Numbered from the stretch's first letter, positions 26,780 through 36,529 are shown. The stretch: 64,000 bases of DNA from Lewinellaceae bacterium (GCA_020636045.1 JACJYP010000001.1:604001-668000); one strand, 5' to 3'. A program made the numbers and translations. Notes: generated by a model from the sequence alone, not told the origin.

Positions 26780-28312
26780 TTAAGCGTTGGACGAGGCGAC
26801 GAATTGCATGATCTCTTCCACGAAGTTGCGGTGATTGGCCAGTCGCGGCACCTTGTTCTGATTGCCGAACTTGCCGCGTGCACGCATCCAGCGGTGAAAG
26901 GTGCCGCGGGGCACCGTTTGCAGGTGCAGGCGCCGCAGGGCCATGCTTTTGAAGCGCTTGGCTTCGTAGTCCGAATTGATCTGTTGCAGCATGAGGTCGA
27001 GCACCTCGTTGAAGCGTTCGAGGTCGGAAGGTTCGCGTTCGAATTCCACGACCCATTCGTGCCCGCCTTTCCCCTGATCTCCGGAAAAATAGACCGGAGC
27101 AGCCGTATATTCCGACACTACGGCGTTGAGTTGCCGGCAGGCTTCGGCAAGCGCCTTGTCCGTGTCGCCTACCATGACCTCTTCGCCAAAGGCATTGATG
27201 AACTGCTTCGTGCGGCCGGTGATCCTGAAACAGTGCGGATTTTTACGGGTAAACATGATCGTATCGCCGGGCAGGTATCGCCACAGGCCGTTGTTCGAGG
27301 AGATCATGACGGCGTAATTTTTACCCACTTCCACATCGGCGAGCACCACGGTGGCAGGGTGATCTTTGTCCCACTCGTCGGCAGGCACGAATTCGTAATA
27401 AACGCCATTGTCGGCGAACAGGAGCATATCGTTTTTGCCCAGTTCGCATTGCGCGCCGAAATAACCCTCCGAGGCATTGTATATCTCCTGATAAACGAAT
27501 GAATCGCTCGGCACCAGCGCCCTGAACGTTTCGCGGTAGGGCTCGAAACCGACGCCGCCGTGCATGTAGGCCTGCAGGTGCGGCCATACTTCCAGCATAT
27601 TCGACTTGCCCGTTTTTTCGAGGATCAGCCGGAAGAGCACGATCACCCAGGTGGGCACACCGCCGAACATGACAATGTCGTCGCGGCGGCTGGTGCGTTC
27701 GGCGATATGATGTATTTTTTCTTCAAAATTGGACAACAACACCGTTTTAAAATCGGGGGTGTGGAATGCCCGTCCGATCACGGGCATATGGTGGGTCATC
27801 AGCGAACTGATGTCGCCGTATCGGGTTTTGGGATATTCGTTGAGAGACTGAAAACTGCCCGACATGACCAGGTTCTTGCGCCGGAAAACCTCCATATCGG
27901 GTTTGTTGTGGTATAAAAGGGTCAGGGAATCCCAGCTGCCTGCATAGTGGCAGCCGTACAGGTTGCTCATGGGCACCGGGATGTATTTGCTCTTGTCGCT
28001 GGTGGTGCCGCTGCTTTTGCTGTACCAGTTGACCTGACCCGGCCAGAGCACATCGCGCTCGCCGCGCATCATGCGGGTGATCTGGTCTTTTACACTTTCA
28101 TAGTCGTGTGCCGGTACTCTTTGAGCGAATTCTTCGGCGTTGCGGATGCTTTTGAAATCGTATTCCCTGCCGAATTCCGTATTGCGGGCGGTATCGAGCA
28201 AGCGTTGCAGCCATCGCTCCTGCGGCTCTTCCGGTCGCTTCATATAGCGTTCTATACGACGCATACGAAGGCGCATGTACTGCCTGACAAGCTTGTTGAC
28301 CAACCATTTCAT
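26780..28312 (-). CDS. GH3 family acyl-acid-amido synthetase-like protein
   Basis: 510 residues. The protein belongs to the GH3 branch of adenylate-forming enzymes named after plant auxin-responsive proteins. ATP-binding elements are YSKSSGTTSDKSKYIP (about residue 98), YNASEGYFGAQ (about 288) and YLPGDTIMF with FRITGRTKQFINAFGEEV (about 350-385). Bacterial members are widespread in Bacteroidota, and their acid and amine substrates are largely unknown. The ATG at 28312 lies about 40 bp from a TAATTTTG box. Confidence 0.9.
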   Translation of the reverse strand: MKWLVNKLVRQYMRLRMRRIERYMKRPEEPQERWLQRLLDTARNTEFGREYDFKSIRNAEEFAQRVPAHDYESVKDQITRMMRGERDVLWPGQVNWYSKSSGTTSDKSKYIPVPMSNLYGCHYAGSWDSLTLLYHNKPDMEVFRRKNLVMSGSFQSLNEYPKTRYGDISSLMTHHMPVIGRAFHTPDFKTVLLSNFEEKIHHIAERTSRRDDIVMFGGVPTWVIVLFRLILEKTGKSNMLEVWPHLQAYMHGGVGFEPYRETFRALVPSDSFVYQEIYNASEGYFGAQCELGKNDMLLFADNGVYYEFVPADEWDKDHPATVVLADVEVGKNYAVMISSNNGLWRYLPGDTIMFTRKNPHCFRITGRTKQFINAFGEEVMVGDTDKALAEACRQLNAVVSEYTAAPVYFSGDQGKGGHEWVVEFEREPSDLERFNEVLDLMLQQINSDYEAKRFKSMALRRLHLQTVPRGTFHRWMRARGKFGNQNKVPRLANHRNFVEEIMQFVASSNA

Positions 28313-28348
28313 AAGCTGCGGCTGTTAGTTCGTTCAGTTTTGCAGGGA

Positions 28349-28356
28349 CAAAATTA
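28349..28356 (-). promoter_or_regulatory. -7 box of the GH3 gene
   Basis: Minus-strand TAATTTTG fits TAnnTTTG. Transcription would start near 28343, giving about 30 nt of leader. No clear -33 element. Confidence 0.5.
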
Positions 28357-28465
28357 CGATTTCACTTACAGACCGGCTGAAAATAGACCTACAACGGCCT
28401 TGTTTGGGCCAATTCCGGGGTATTGGGCCGGTGCTGAAATCCGGGCGGCGAGGGGATGAGTTCTT

Positions 28466-28473
28466 TACATTTG
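28466..28473 (+). promoter_or_regulatory. -7 box of the DUF1801 gene
   Basis: TACATTTG is a perfect TAnnTTTG match 23 bp before the ATG at 28497. This supports that ATG over the in-frame upstream start at 28404. Confidence 0.55.
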
Positions 28474-28496
28474 CTCTTGTAAATTTATTTCATGGA

Positions 28497-28892
28497 ATGC
28501 ATCTCGCCAAACATAAAGACTTTGATTCTTTCTACGCAGCATTATTGCCCGAAGAAAAACGCATTTGCGGGCATTTAAGGGACCTGCTGTTATTGAATTT
28601 TCCCGAACTGAAAGAAAAATTCGGCTACGGCGTGCCTTACTATTGGCGCTTCAGCCGCATCTGTTTTCTTTATCCGGCCTCGTTCCCCTACAGCGGCATG
28701 GCATCCGGAGTGGCTTTTGGATTTACGCGTGGCCATTTGTTGTCCAATGAACAGGGATTGCTCGATCTCGGTACGCGCAAAGAAGTCGCATACGCGCGGC
28801 TGCTCCATGCGAAAGATATACGGGAAGATGCATTGCTGGAGATTATCCACGAAGCCGTATTGCTGGACGCCGAGATGGCGCGTAAAAAGTAG
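28497..28892 (+). CDS. DUF1801 (YdhG-like) domain protein
   Basis: 131 residues from the ATG at 28497. HKDFDSFYAALLPEEKRICGHLRDLLL and GYGVPYYWRFSRICFLYP belong to the DUF1801/YdhG fold, a small alpha/beta protein related to the iron-chaperone frataxin-like YdhG group. The later GVAFGFTRGHLLSNEQGLLD completes the domain. No catalytic residue is established. The leftward lipoprotein gene ends 3 bp after its stop. Confidence 0.78.
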   Translation: MHLAKHKDFDSFYAALLPEEKRICGHLRDLLLLNFPELKEKFGYGVPYYWRFSRICFLYPASFPYSGMASGVAFGFTRGHLLSNEQGLLDLGTRKEVAYARLLHAKDIREDALLEIIHEAVLLDAEMARKK

Positions 28893-28895
28893 CGG

Positions 28896-29276
28896 TCAGT
28901 GCCCCAGATAGAGCATGGTATCGATCACCGGCCGGTAAGTCAGGGATATTTCGACCGGCAGGCTGCCGAAGGCTTCGTGGGGAAAATGCAGGCTGTCGTA
29001 CCCGAATGCGACCAGCCAGTGCTTGCCCTCCGGCACGGATTCGAGGCAGCCGCGTGCATCGGCGCCTGTTTTAAATGAAGCATCGTAAAACTCGGCCCCC
29101 TTGTCGTAGCCGGGAAACGTATCGCTAAAGTATTTCAGATAGACGGTAGAGCCTGTCAGCGGGTAGTCGTGATGGGTGGTTTTGATGCAGATTTTAGTGG
29201 GAAGCGGCAGCGTTTCGGGGCCTTCAGGGCGGCACGCATACACGAATAAAAGCAGAACGAACAGGGCAAAGCGCAT
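28896..29276 (-). CDS. Small lipoprotein, unknown function
   Basis: 126 residues from the ATG at 29276; the frame also allows a TTG at 29312. The signal sequence MRFALFVLLLFVYAC has a lipobox-like end with the acylated cysteine at about residue 15. The mature part (about 110 residues) contains STVYLKYFSDTFPGYDKGAEFYD and a C-terminal EISLTYRPVIDTMLYLGH. This looks like a transthyretin-like beta-sandwich of the sort common in Bacteroidota surface lipoproteins. I do not recognise a named family. Confidence 0.65.
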   Translation of the reverse strand: MRFALFVLLLFVYACRPEGPETLPLPTKICIKTTHHDYPLTGSTVYLKYFSDTFPGYDKGAEFYDASFKTGADARGCLESVPEGKHWLVAFGYDSLHFPHEAFGSLPVEISLTYRPVIDTMLYLGH

Positions 29277-29369
29277 GACGATTGAATACGCGTTGAAAAA
29301 GCGCACTGACAAATAAACGCCGGATCGCGCAATTCAGTTGGCTAATCCCGTCAAAACGGGCGGATTTTT

Positions 29370-29377
29370 TACCTTTG
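29370..29377 (+). promoter_or_regulatory. fbp: -7 box of fbp
   Basis: TACCTTTG matches TAnnTTTG. Transcription would begin near 29383 with about 60 nt of leader before the ATG at 29444. The in-frame upstream start at 29375 lies within the promoter and is therefore rejected. Confidence 0.6.
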
Positions 29378-29443
29378 CAACGCCAAATAAAGCCTCTCCG
29401 TCATTCAGTCTTTATCTGTTATTATTTATTAAATCCACCACAA

Positions 29444-30517
29444 ATGGCAGCGTCTGCAAAGAAAACACCCTCGCAAAACGGTACCACCGCTCCCGCCTCC
29501 CCGATCTCGGGCAATCGCATCGTCACGCTCGACGAATTTATCATCCGCTCCGAAAAAGATTTCGACTACGCTACCGGCGAACTCACGGGATTGCTGCGCG
29601 ACATCGGTGTGGCTGCCAAGATCGTCAACCGCGAGGTGAACAAGGCCGGTCTGGTCAACATCATCGGCGTGGCCGACAGCGGGGAGAACCAGAGCGGCGA
29701 CATGCAGCAGAAACTCGATGTGTACGCCAATGAAAAGCTCATCGAATGCCTGAAAAATTCGGGTGAATGCTGCGCCGTTGCTTCCGAAGAAAACGACGAT
29801 TATATCCAGATACCGCCGGTAGGCTCCAAAAAAAGCCATTACATCGTGATGTTCGACCCGCTCGACGGTTCTTCCAATATCGACGTAAACGTGTCGGTGG
29901 GTACCATTTTTGCCATTTACCGCCGCAAAAGCGACCCCTCCGGCCCGGCAACCAAAGAAGATTTTTTGCAGGCCGGTGTGAAACAGGTAGCCGCCGGCTA
30001 CGTGCTTTACGGTACCTCCACGCTGCTGGTGTATACCACGGGTCGTGGCGTGAACGGCTTCACGCTCGACCCCTCGATCGGCGAGTTCTGCCTGAGCCAC
30101 CGCAATATGAGGATTCCCGAAAACGGCTCCACCTATTCGGTAAACCAGGGCTACTACTCGAAATTCGACCTGGAAATGCGCCGTTACATCGACAACTGCT
30201 CCGATCAGAACTACGGACTCCGGTACATCGGCTCCATGGTCAGCGACATTCACCGGATCCTGATACAGGGCGGCATTTTCCTCTACCCCAGCACGCGCAA
30301 ATACCCGAAAGGCAAACTCCGCCTGCTGTACGAATGCAACCCGCTGTCGATGATCGTAGAGCAAGCGGGCGGGAAAGCCATGAATACGCAACTGAAGCGC
30401 ATTCTTGACGTGGTGCCCACCGAACTGCACCAGCGTTGCACCATCGCCATCGGCTCGCCGGCCATGGTGGATGAGTTGAAAGCGTTCATCGAGCGATATT
30501 CGGCGCTGCCCCTGTAA
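29444..30517 (+). CDS. fbp: Fructose-1,6-bisphosphatase class I
   Basis: 357 residues. Gluconeogenic enzyme that removes phosphate 1 from fructose 1,6-bisphosphate. Metal-binding motifs are SEENDDYI (about residue 113) and FDPLDGSSNIDVNVSVGTIF (about 135). The substrate loop NYGLRYIGSMVSDIHRIL and the LLYECNPLSMIVEQAGGKA signature with the last metal-ligand glutamate follow. The ATG at 29444 is chosen because the -7 box at 29370 lies within the longer frame. The DUF2141 gene follows after 24 bp. Confidence 0.95.
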   Translation: MAASAKKTPSQNGTTAPASPISGNRIVTLDEFIIRSEKDFDYATGELTGLLRDIGVAAKIVNREVNKAGLVNIIGVADSGENQSGDMQQKLDVYANEKLIECLKNSGECCAVASEENDDYIQIPPVGSKKSHYIVMFDPLDGSSNIDVNVSVGTIFAIYRRKSDPSGPATKEDFLQAGVKQVAAGYVLYGTSTLLVYTTGRGVNGFTLDPSIGEFCLSHRNMRIPENGSTYSVNQGYYSKFDLEMRRYIDNCSDQNYGLRYIGSMVSDIHRILIQGGIFLYPSTRKYPKGKLRLLYECNPLSMIVEQAGGKAMNTQLKRILDVVPTELHQRCTIAIGSPAMVDELKAFIERYSALPL

Positions 30518-30541
30518 TTTTTTCAGTCAAACCGCCTGCCT

Positions 30542-30949
30542 GTGACCCTTTCCGTTCTTTTTTCCCTGAATCTGATGATGCCGGCGCTCGGCATTTCCAT
30601 TTCCAATATCAAACAAGCGTCGGGGCAGATATATCTGGGAATTTATGACAGCAAGGCGCGATTCCTGAAAGCCGAAAAGGCTTGTTTCAAAAAAATTATT
30701 CCTGTGACCGGGACCGGTACGATCGACGTCGATTGTACCGGCCTCGGGCCGGGCACCTATGCCGCAAGTTGTTTTCACGACCTGAACGGCAACGGAAAAC
30801 TCGACACCAATTTTTTCGGCATCCCTACCGAGCCATACGGGTTTTCGAACAACGCGCGTCCAAAATTCCGGGCTCCCAGATGGGAGGAGGCGGTTTTCGA
30901 GCTCAAAGAAACAGGTAGCCGGATCAGCATTCGTCTTGAAAAATGGTAA
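30542..30949 (+). CDS. DUF2141 exported protein
   Basis: 135 residues with a GTG start at 30542; the alternative ATG at 30572 would cut the signal peptide. The DUF2141 core is clear: GQIYLGIYDSKARFLKAEKA, GTYAASCFHDLNGNGKLDTNFFGIPTEPYGFSNNARPKF and VFELKETGSRISIRL. This is a secreted immunoglobulin-like fold common in Bacteroidota. The role is unknown. It lies 24 bp behind fbp and may share its transcript, although no functional link is evident. Confidence 0.8.
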   Translation: MTLSVLFSLNLMMPALGISISNIKQASGQIYLGIYDSKARFLKAEKACFKKIIPVTGTGTIDVDCTGLGPGTYAASCFHDLNGNGKLDTNFFGIPTEPYGFSNNARPKFRAPRWEEAVFELKETGSRISIRLEKW

Positions 30950-30976
30950 ATCCCCGTTCTTTTGGACGGCACTGTT

Positions 30977-30984
30977 TACATTTG
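30977..30984 (+). promoter_or_regulatory. -7 box of the mlaF-like gene
   Basis: TACATTTG matches TAnnTTTG. The ATG at 31066 is about 80 bp downstream. The in-frame start at 31009 would need a very short leader; the family alignment prefers 31066. Confidence 0.5.
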
Positions 30985-31065
30985 CCTTTGCACAAAGACT
31001 TGTAGCGGTTGTGCCCCATCCAAAAACGTCAGGTGTCCGGTCGGATGCCTTTACTCCTTAGGTCC

Positions 31066-31827
31066 ATGATCCAAGCGAAGAATATTGACAAATCTTTTGG
31101 CGAGCAACAGGTGTTGAAGGGGATCACGTTCACCTTTGAAGCCGGAAAGACCAACCTGATCATCGGCCGCTCCGGTGCGGGCAAAACCGTGCTGCTCAAG
31201 ATACTCGTGGGGCTCCAGACGCCTACAGGCGGGGAAGTCTGGTACGACGACGTGAATTTCAGCCGGCTGGACAAGGCCGGCATGCGCGCCATCCGAATGA
31301 AGATCGGCATGTTGTTTCAGGGCTCGGCGCTGTTCGATTCGCTGACAGTAGAGCAGAATATCCGCTTTCCACTCGACATGTTCACCGACAAAACGCCCCA
31401 GCAAAAACTGGAGCGCGTCAACTACTGCCTGGAGCGCGTCAATCTTGCCGGCAACAACAGAAAATACCCCTCCGAACTGTCAGGAGGCATGCAGAAACGC
31501 GTAGGCATCGCCCGCGCCATTGTGCTGGAGCCGCAATACCTGTTTTGCGACGAACCCAATTCCGGGCTCGACCCCAAAACCTCGATCCTGATCGACGAAC
31601 TGATCAGCGGCATTACCAAGGAAAATAACATCACCACAATCATCAATACCCACGATATGAACTCGGTGATGGAGATCGGTGAAAATATCTGCTTTCTGCA
31701 CGAAGGCCGGCTTGAGTGGTCGGGCAGCCGCACCGAAGTACTCGACAGCGACAATGAAAACCTGCAGAGTTTCATCTTTGCCTCCCCGTTTTTGCAGCGC
31801 CTGCGCAAATCGGCCTTGAAAATGTAA
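31066..31827 (+). CDS. mlaF: ABC transporter ATP-binding protein, MlaF type
   Basis: 253 residues. The sequence has Walker A GRSGAGKTVLLK (about residue 36), Q-loop MLFQGSALFDSLTVEQNI, signature LSGGMQKRVGIARA, Walker B YLFCDEPNSGLDP and H-loop NTHDMNS. The GSALFDSLTV and CDEPNSGLDP wording is that of MlaF/Ttg2A, the ATPase of the phospholipid-trafficking Mla system that keeps outer-membrane lipid asymmetry. MlaE and MlaD genes are not adjacent, so its permease must be encoded elsewhere. The start MIQAKNIDKSFG matches the family; upstream in-frame residues do not. Confidence 0.85.
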   Translation: MIQAKNIDKSFGEQQVLKGITFTFEAGKTNLIIGRSGAGKTVLLKILVGLQTPTGGEVWYDDVNFSRLDKAGMRAIRMKIGMLFQGSALFDSLTVEQNIRFPLDMFTDKTPQQKLERVNYCLERVNLAGNNRKYPSELSGGMQKRVGIARAIVLEPQYLFCDEPNSGLDPKTSILIDELISGITKENNITTIINTHDMNSVMEIGENICFLHEGRLEWSGSRTEVLDSDNENLQSFIFASPFLQRLRKSALKM

Positions 31828-31880
31828 GGCACGCGGCATCGAATCTTCCCATAGTCGCAGCCCGTCATAATTGTTTAAAA

Positions 31881-34800
31881 ATGAACACATTGGCCTGGCG
31901 AACTTGTACGCTCCTTTGTCTGTGTTGCGCGACGGTGGTCCTGTTTTTCGCCTGCCGAAAGCCTCCCCGATCCACGTTGTTTGCCACCCTCGGACCTGCG
32001 GATACCGGTATCGATTTTTCCAATGACCTGCCCGACGAGGATGCTTCGGACGACATGAACATTGTCCACTATCTCTATTACTACAACGGCGGCGGCGTAG
32101 CGGCAGGCGATCTGAACAACGATGGCCTGCCCGATCTTTACTTCACAGCAAACCGGGGCGGCAACAAACTTTACATCAACAAAGGAGGCTTCAAATTTGA
32201 AGACGCCACAGAGCGCGCCGGCGCCGGCGGAACGGGTTCCTGGAAAACCGGCGTGTCGCTGGCAGATGTGAATGCCGACGGCTGGCTCGATATCTACATT
32301 TGCCAGGTGGGCCGTTACAAATCCTTCGAAGGAAAAAACCAGCTGCTGATCAACAACCGGGACGGCACGTTTACCGATAAAGCGGCCGAGTACGGCCTCG
32401 ATCTTTCTGCCTTTTGCACCCAGGCCGTTTTTTTCGACTACGACCTCGACGGGGATCTCGACTGTTTCGTATTGTGCCACAGTGTGCATTCCCCGGAATC
32501 GTACAAGGACACGAGCATCTCCCGCCAGTACGACCGCCTGTCCAGCGATCGCCTGTTCCGGAATGATGGAGGTGTTTTCACCGACGTGACGGCCGCGTCG
32601 GGGCTGCACGACGGCAAATCGGGCTACGGACTCGGAGTAGTCGCAGGCGACGTCAACGGCGACGGTTACCCCGACCTTTACGTTTCCAACGACTTCCATG
32701 AAAACGACTTTTTGTACTACAACATAGAGGGAAAATACTTCCGCGAAGCGATCGCGGCAAGTACGGGGCACAGTTCCAACTTTTCGATGGGCTGCGAGCT
32801 CGCTGACGTCAACAATGATGCGCTGCCTGACGTCGTCACCCTCGACATGAAACCCGAAGATGAATTGACGCTCAAGGCCAGTCAGCCGGCCGATCAGTAC
32901 CAGGTGTATGAATTCAAGCATTCATTCGGGTACCACTGGCAGTCGCCGCGCAATTGCCTGCAACTCAACCGAGGCCCTGCCCTGGCCGGCGATCCAATAG
33001 GGAACGTGGCCCTGTTTTCCGAAGTCGGGCAGCTGGCAGGTATCGACGCCACCGACTGGAGCTGGAGCCCCCTGCTGGCCGATTTTGATCTCGACGGCCG
33101 GAAGGACCTGTTTATCAGCAACGGCATCCCGCACCGGCCCAATGACAACGACTACCTGCGGTTCATTTCATCCAACGAAGTGCAGCGCAATGCCAGCGAT
33201 CGGGCATTGATCGAAAAAATGCCATCCGGCGAAGTAAAAAACTACTGCTTCCGCAATGGACCGGACCTGCGTTTTCAGAATGTATCGGCGGCCTGGGGGC
33301 TCGACTGGAAAGGCTGTTCTAATGGGGCGGTATTCGCCGATCTGGACAACGACGGCGATCCGGATCTGGTGACCAATAACCTGAATGCTCCTGCAGGGGT
33401 TTTCCGAAACGATATTGCCGGCGCAGGGTTTCTGCGGATAAGACTGAAAGGTGCAGGCGCCAACACGTTCGGCATCGGTGCCCGTGTGCAGGTATTTGCA
33501 AAAAATGAGGTTCAATATTTTGAAAATCAACCGGTAAGGGGGTTTCAATCATGCATGGAGCCGGGGTTGTTACTTGTGGGTTTGGGCGACGCTCCTTCCG
33601 CGGATTCGATCAGGGTGATCTGGCCGGGCGGGGCATCGGAAACACTGAAAAACGTAGCGGCGCGCCAGACGCTTACATTCGACGCATTACATGCAACCGC
33701 CCGGGCTTCTGTGTTGATTGCTCCTGCCACAGAACGCCTGCCCCTGCTGGATACATGGGTATTTGGCCCGTCTGCGCCTCTTGCCGCCGACCTGGAACGG
33801 GAAAAACTCATGCCCTGGTCCGTGACCGCGCAGGGCCCTGAAGTTTACGTGACGGATCTCAATGGCGATGGCCTCGACGATATTTGCCGGTTCGATACCG
33901 CCTGGCTGGCTCGGCCCGACGGCCGTTTTTTGCCGGCCTCGCCACCGGCTTTGCCAAAGCAGTTTATGCCGCAGGCGCCTGCCTGCATCCGCATCGCCGA
34001 CTACGACGGTGACGGTGATCAGGATGTGTTTATCGGTGCGCGGTGCGTACCCGGGGCTTATGGAGAAACGCCGCGTTCGTTTTTACTGCAAAACAACGGT
34101 CACGGCAACTATCTGGATGTGACGGATATGCTTCCCGGCGGCCATAATCAGGGCATGGTGACCGATGCACAGTGGGCGGATATGGACCGCGACGGCCGCC
34201 CGGATCTGGTCGTTTGCGGAGAATGGATGCCGCTGCTCGTTTTCCGAAATACACCGTCGGGCTTTAAAAAAACGGAGGTGCCGCATGCTACGGGCCTTTG
34301 GAACTGCCTGCATATTGCCGATTACGACGGCGACGGCGATCCGGATATTGCGGCGGGCAATCTCGGGCTGAACAGCAACCTGCGCGCCTCGGTATCGGAG
34401 CCGCTCGGGCTTTGGGTCAAGGATTTCGACGGAAACGGGAGCGTCGATCCTGTTTTGACGTACTACCGGCAGGAGCACAATTATGTTTTTGCTGATAAAG
34501 ACGTGTTGGTCAACCAATTACCTGTTTTAAAAAAACGTTTTGTCGAATACCGGAAATATGCGGAGAGCGACTTTGACGCTGTTTTTCCACCGCAACTACG
34601 GGAAGGGACCTTGTCGCTGAAAGCCGAAACCCTCGCCTCTTGTATCGTTTTGAACGAAGGCAACGACCACTGGACGCTGCGTCCCTTGCCCTTGCAGGCG
34701 CAATTCAGTCCCGTCTTCGCGATCACTTCGGGCGATTTTGACGGCGACGGTCACGCCGACCTTTTGCTTGGCGGCAATTACTACGAAGTGCAGCCCGCGA

Positions 34801-35027
34801 TCGGCCGTTTTGACGCTTCTTACGGTACGTTCCTGAGAGGTGACGGAACCGGACAATACCACCCGGTACCGCTTTCCGAATCGCCGTTCTGGTTGCCGGG
34901 ACCCGTACGCAGCATCGAACGACTCAATGGGCCCGGCGGTCGAAAGCGCTTGATGGTGGCCAGAAACGACGGCAGTATACAGGTGTACGAATTGCCCGGA
35001 CGGGCGGGCCGAAAAGTTCCTCAGTAG
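31881..35027 (+). CDS. VCBS/FG-GAP repeat lipoprotein with ASPIC/UnbV domain
   Basis: 1048 residues. A lipoprotein signal (MNTLAWRTCTLLCLCCATVV then LFFAC) places it on a membrane. Calcium-binding FG-GAP/VCBS units recur, for example DLNNDGLPDLYFT, DVNADGWLDIYI, DYDLDGDLDCFV, DVNGDGYPDLYV, DYDGDGDQDVFI, DMDRDGRPDLVV and DFDGDGHADLLL, forming integrin-like beta-propellers in two blocks. Between them (about residues 520-600) is an ASPIC/UnbV module (GIGARVQVFAKNEVQYFENQ, IRVIWPGGASETL). Such CRTAC-type proteins are abundant surface lipoproteins in Bacteroidota; ligand and role are unknown. It converges on the M20 gene with a 7-bp overlap. Confidence 0.88.
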   Translation: MNTLAWRTCTLLCLCCATVVLFFACRKPPRSTLFATLGPADTGIDFSNDLPDEDASDDMNIVHYLYYYNGGGVAAGDLNNDGLPDLYFTANRGGNKLYINKGGFKFEDATERAGAGGTGSWKTGVSLADVNADGWLDIYICQVGRYKSFEGKNQLLINNRDGTFTDKAAEYGLDLSAFCTQAVFFDYDLDGDLDCFVLCHSVHSPESYKDTSISRQYDRLSSDRLFRNDGGVFTDVTAASGLHDGKSGYGLGVVAGDVNGDGYPDLYVSNDFHENDFLYYNIEGKYFREAIAASTGHSSNFSMGCELADVNNDALPDVVTLDMKPEDELTLKASQPADQYQVYEFKHSFGYHWQSPRNCLQLNRGPALAGDPIGNVALFSEVGQLAGIDATDWSWSPLLADFDLDGRKDLFISNGIPHRPNDNDYLRFISSNEVQRNASDRALIEKMPSGEVKNYCFRNGPDLRFQNVSAAWGLDWKGCSNGAVFADLDNDGDPDLVTNNLNAPAGVFRNDIAGAGFLRIRLKGAGANTFGIGARVQVFAKNEVQYFENQPVRGFQSCMEPGLLLVGLGDAPSADSIRVIWPGGASETLKNVAARQTLTFDALHATARASVLIAPATERLPLLDTWVFGPSAPLAADLEREKLMPWSVTAQGPEVYVTDLNGDGLDDICRFDTAWLARPDGRFLPASPPALPKQFMPQAPACIRIADYDGDGDQDVFIGARCVPGAYGETPRSFLLQNNGHGNYLDVTDMLPGGHNQGMVTDAQWADMDRDGRPDLVVCGEWMPLLVFRNTPSGFKKTEVPHATGLWNCLHIADYDGDGDPDIAAGNLGLNSNLRASVSEPLGLWVKDFDGNGSVDPVLTYYRQEHNYVFADKDVLVNQLPVLKKRFVEYRKYAESDFDAVFPPQLREGTLSLKAETLASCIVLNEGNDHWTLRPLPLQAQFSPVFAITSGDFDGDGHADLLLGGNYYEVQPAIGRFDASYGTFLRGDGTGQYHPVPLSESPFWLPGPVRSIERLNGPGGRKRLMVARNDGSIQVYELPGRAGRKVPQ

Positions 35028-36214
35028 TTTTTTTCCAGTTCTTTCAGCGCCAGCCAGGCCATCAGCCCCATGCCGGTCTCTAAGGCCGATTCATCGATGT
35101 CGAAAGTATCGGTATGGATCGGTGATGTGATGCCGCGTTCGGGGTTGCCGGTGCCAAGGCGGTAAAAACACGCGGGCATGGCCTGCGAGAAATAGGCAAA
35201 ATCCTCGGCCGTCATGCGGATGGGGAGGTCGACGACCTTATCGGCTCCCAGGAACTCGACAGCCCATTTTTTGGTGCGGCGGGTGAGTTCTTCGTGGTTG
35301 TACAGCACCGGATAACCCTTTACAATGTTGAATTCGCAGGCGCCGCCCATGCTCCTGACCAGGCTTTCAGCAATCTTTTTCATCCGCTCGTGCGCGTCGT
35401 CGCGCCAGCGCTCGTCCATCGTGCGGAAGGTGCCTTCCAGTTTTACCTCGTTGGGGATCACATTGGTGGCGCCGCCGCTGGAGTTGATCTTGCCAAATGT
35501 CAGCACCGTGGGAGTGGCCGGATCGCAGTACCGGCTGACGACCTGCTGGAGCGCGACGATCATTTGAGCGCTGATCGCTACCGGATCGATGCAATCGTGC
35601 GGCATGGCGCCGTGTCCGCCGCGGCCCTTCACCGTCACGTATATCTCGTCGGCGCTGGCCATGTAAATGCCCGGCTTCAGACCGATCATGCCGGCGCGCA
35701 GGGGCGGATGCACATGCTGGCCGAAAATGCTGGCCGGTCGCGGATTGTCAAGCACGCCTGCTTCGATCATAAGGCTTGCTCCTCCCGGAAGTTTTTCTTC
35801 GCCGGGCTGAAAAATGCACTTGATCGTGCCCTCGAAATGATCGCGCAGGCTGTGAAGGATGCGCGCCGTGCCGAGCAGCGAAGAAGTATGTACGTCGTGA
35901 CCGCAGGCATGCATCACCCCTTCGTTTTGTGATCTGTAAGGCACCTGATTGGCTTCCTGTATCGGCAGGGCATCCATGTCGCCGCGCAGCGCCACCACGT
36001 TTTTTTTCGGGTTTTTTCCTTCGATCAAAGCCACCAGACCGGTACCTGCGATACCCTCTTGATGCGGGATACCGATTTCACTCAATTTGTCCGCAATAAA
36101 CCGGCTGGTCTGCACCTCGTGGTACGACAGTTCGGGGTGCATATGCAGGTGACGGCGATGCGCTACCGTGTCGGCGTGATATTCCCGGGCGAGTTGCTGG
36201 ATTTTTTCTTTCAT
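35021..36214 (-). CDS. M20 family amidohydrolase (N-acyl-amino-acid or hippurate hydrolase type)
   Basis: 397 residues from the ATG at 36214; a TTG 33 bp upstream is also open. M20D peptidase features include HRHLHMHPELSYHE (about residue 18), MHACGHDVHTSSLLG (metal ligand cysteine and histidines, about 100), FQPGEEKLPGGA with the catalytic glutamate (about 130) and a C-terminal metal histidine in ITSPIHTDTFDIDE. The inserted dimerisation domain lies at about 185-300. Relatives remove acyl groups from amino acids or indole-acetyl conjugates; substrate here is unknown. The final 7 bp overlap the VCBS gene tail to tail. Confidence 0.9.
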   Translation of the reverse strand: MKEKIQQLAREYHADTVAHRRHLHMHPELSYHEVQTSRFIADKLSEIGIPHQEGIAGTGLVALIEGKNPKKNVVALRGDMDALPIQEANQVPYRSQNEGVMHACGHDVHTSSLLGTARILHSLRDHFEGTIKCIFQPGEEKLPGGASLMIEAGVLDNPRPASIFGQHVHPPLRAGMIGLKPGIYMASADEIYVTVKGRGGHGAMPHDCIDPVAISAQMIVALQQVVSRYCDPATPTVLTFGKINSSGGATNVIPNEVKLEGTFRTMDERWRDDAHERMKKIAESLVRSMGGACEFNIVKGYPVLYNHEELTRRTKKWAVEFLGADKVVDLPIRMTAEDFAYFSQAMPACFYRLGTGNPERGITSPIHTDTFDIDESALETGMGLMAWLALKELEKNY

Positions 36215-36529
36215 GCACGATGGTGATGCCTGTTGTTTCCGGAGCAACAGAAGCGCCGCTCCGGGATGCCGGCTATTGCGACAGGTTTATGATTTATGTG
36301 TATGCCAGGCGGAGATGACAAATCGCAACAAAAATCCGATTTACACGGTGAATTTCAACTGATATAGAACAAAATCTCCGGATTTCGACGCTTAATTTGC
36401 CTGCGTGCCGCCCGCCCTGGTCCGGAAGGCCGGCAAATGAAATACTCTTCCCGCACCGCACAAAATCCCGCCTGCCCTTTTTGCGTTTTGTCGTAACTTC
36501 ACGCCTTTGAAAACTGCCGCGATACTGAT
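36215..36529. other. 315-bp divergent intergenic region
   Basis: The stretch separates the leftward amidohydrolase from the rightward cyclase gene and must hold both promoters. I see no ORF with protein-like features, no strong terminator and no exact TAnnTTTG box. A weak TAACTTCA at 36494 could serve the cyclase. A small dyad (tgttg...caaca, about 36231-36249) lies near the amidohydrolase start. Confidence 0.4.
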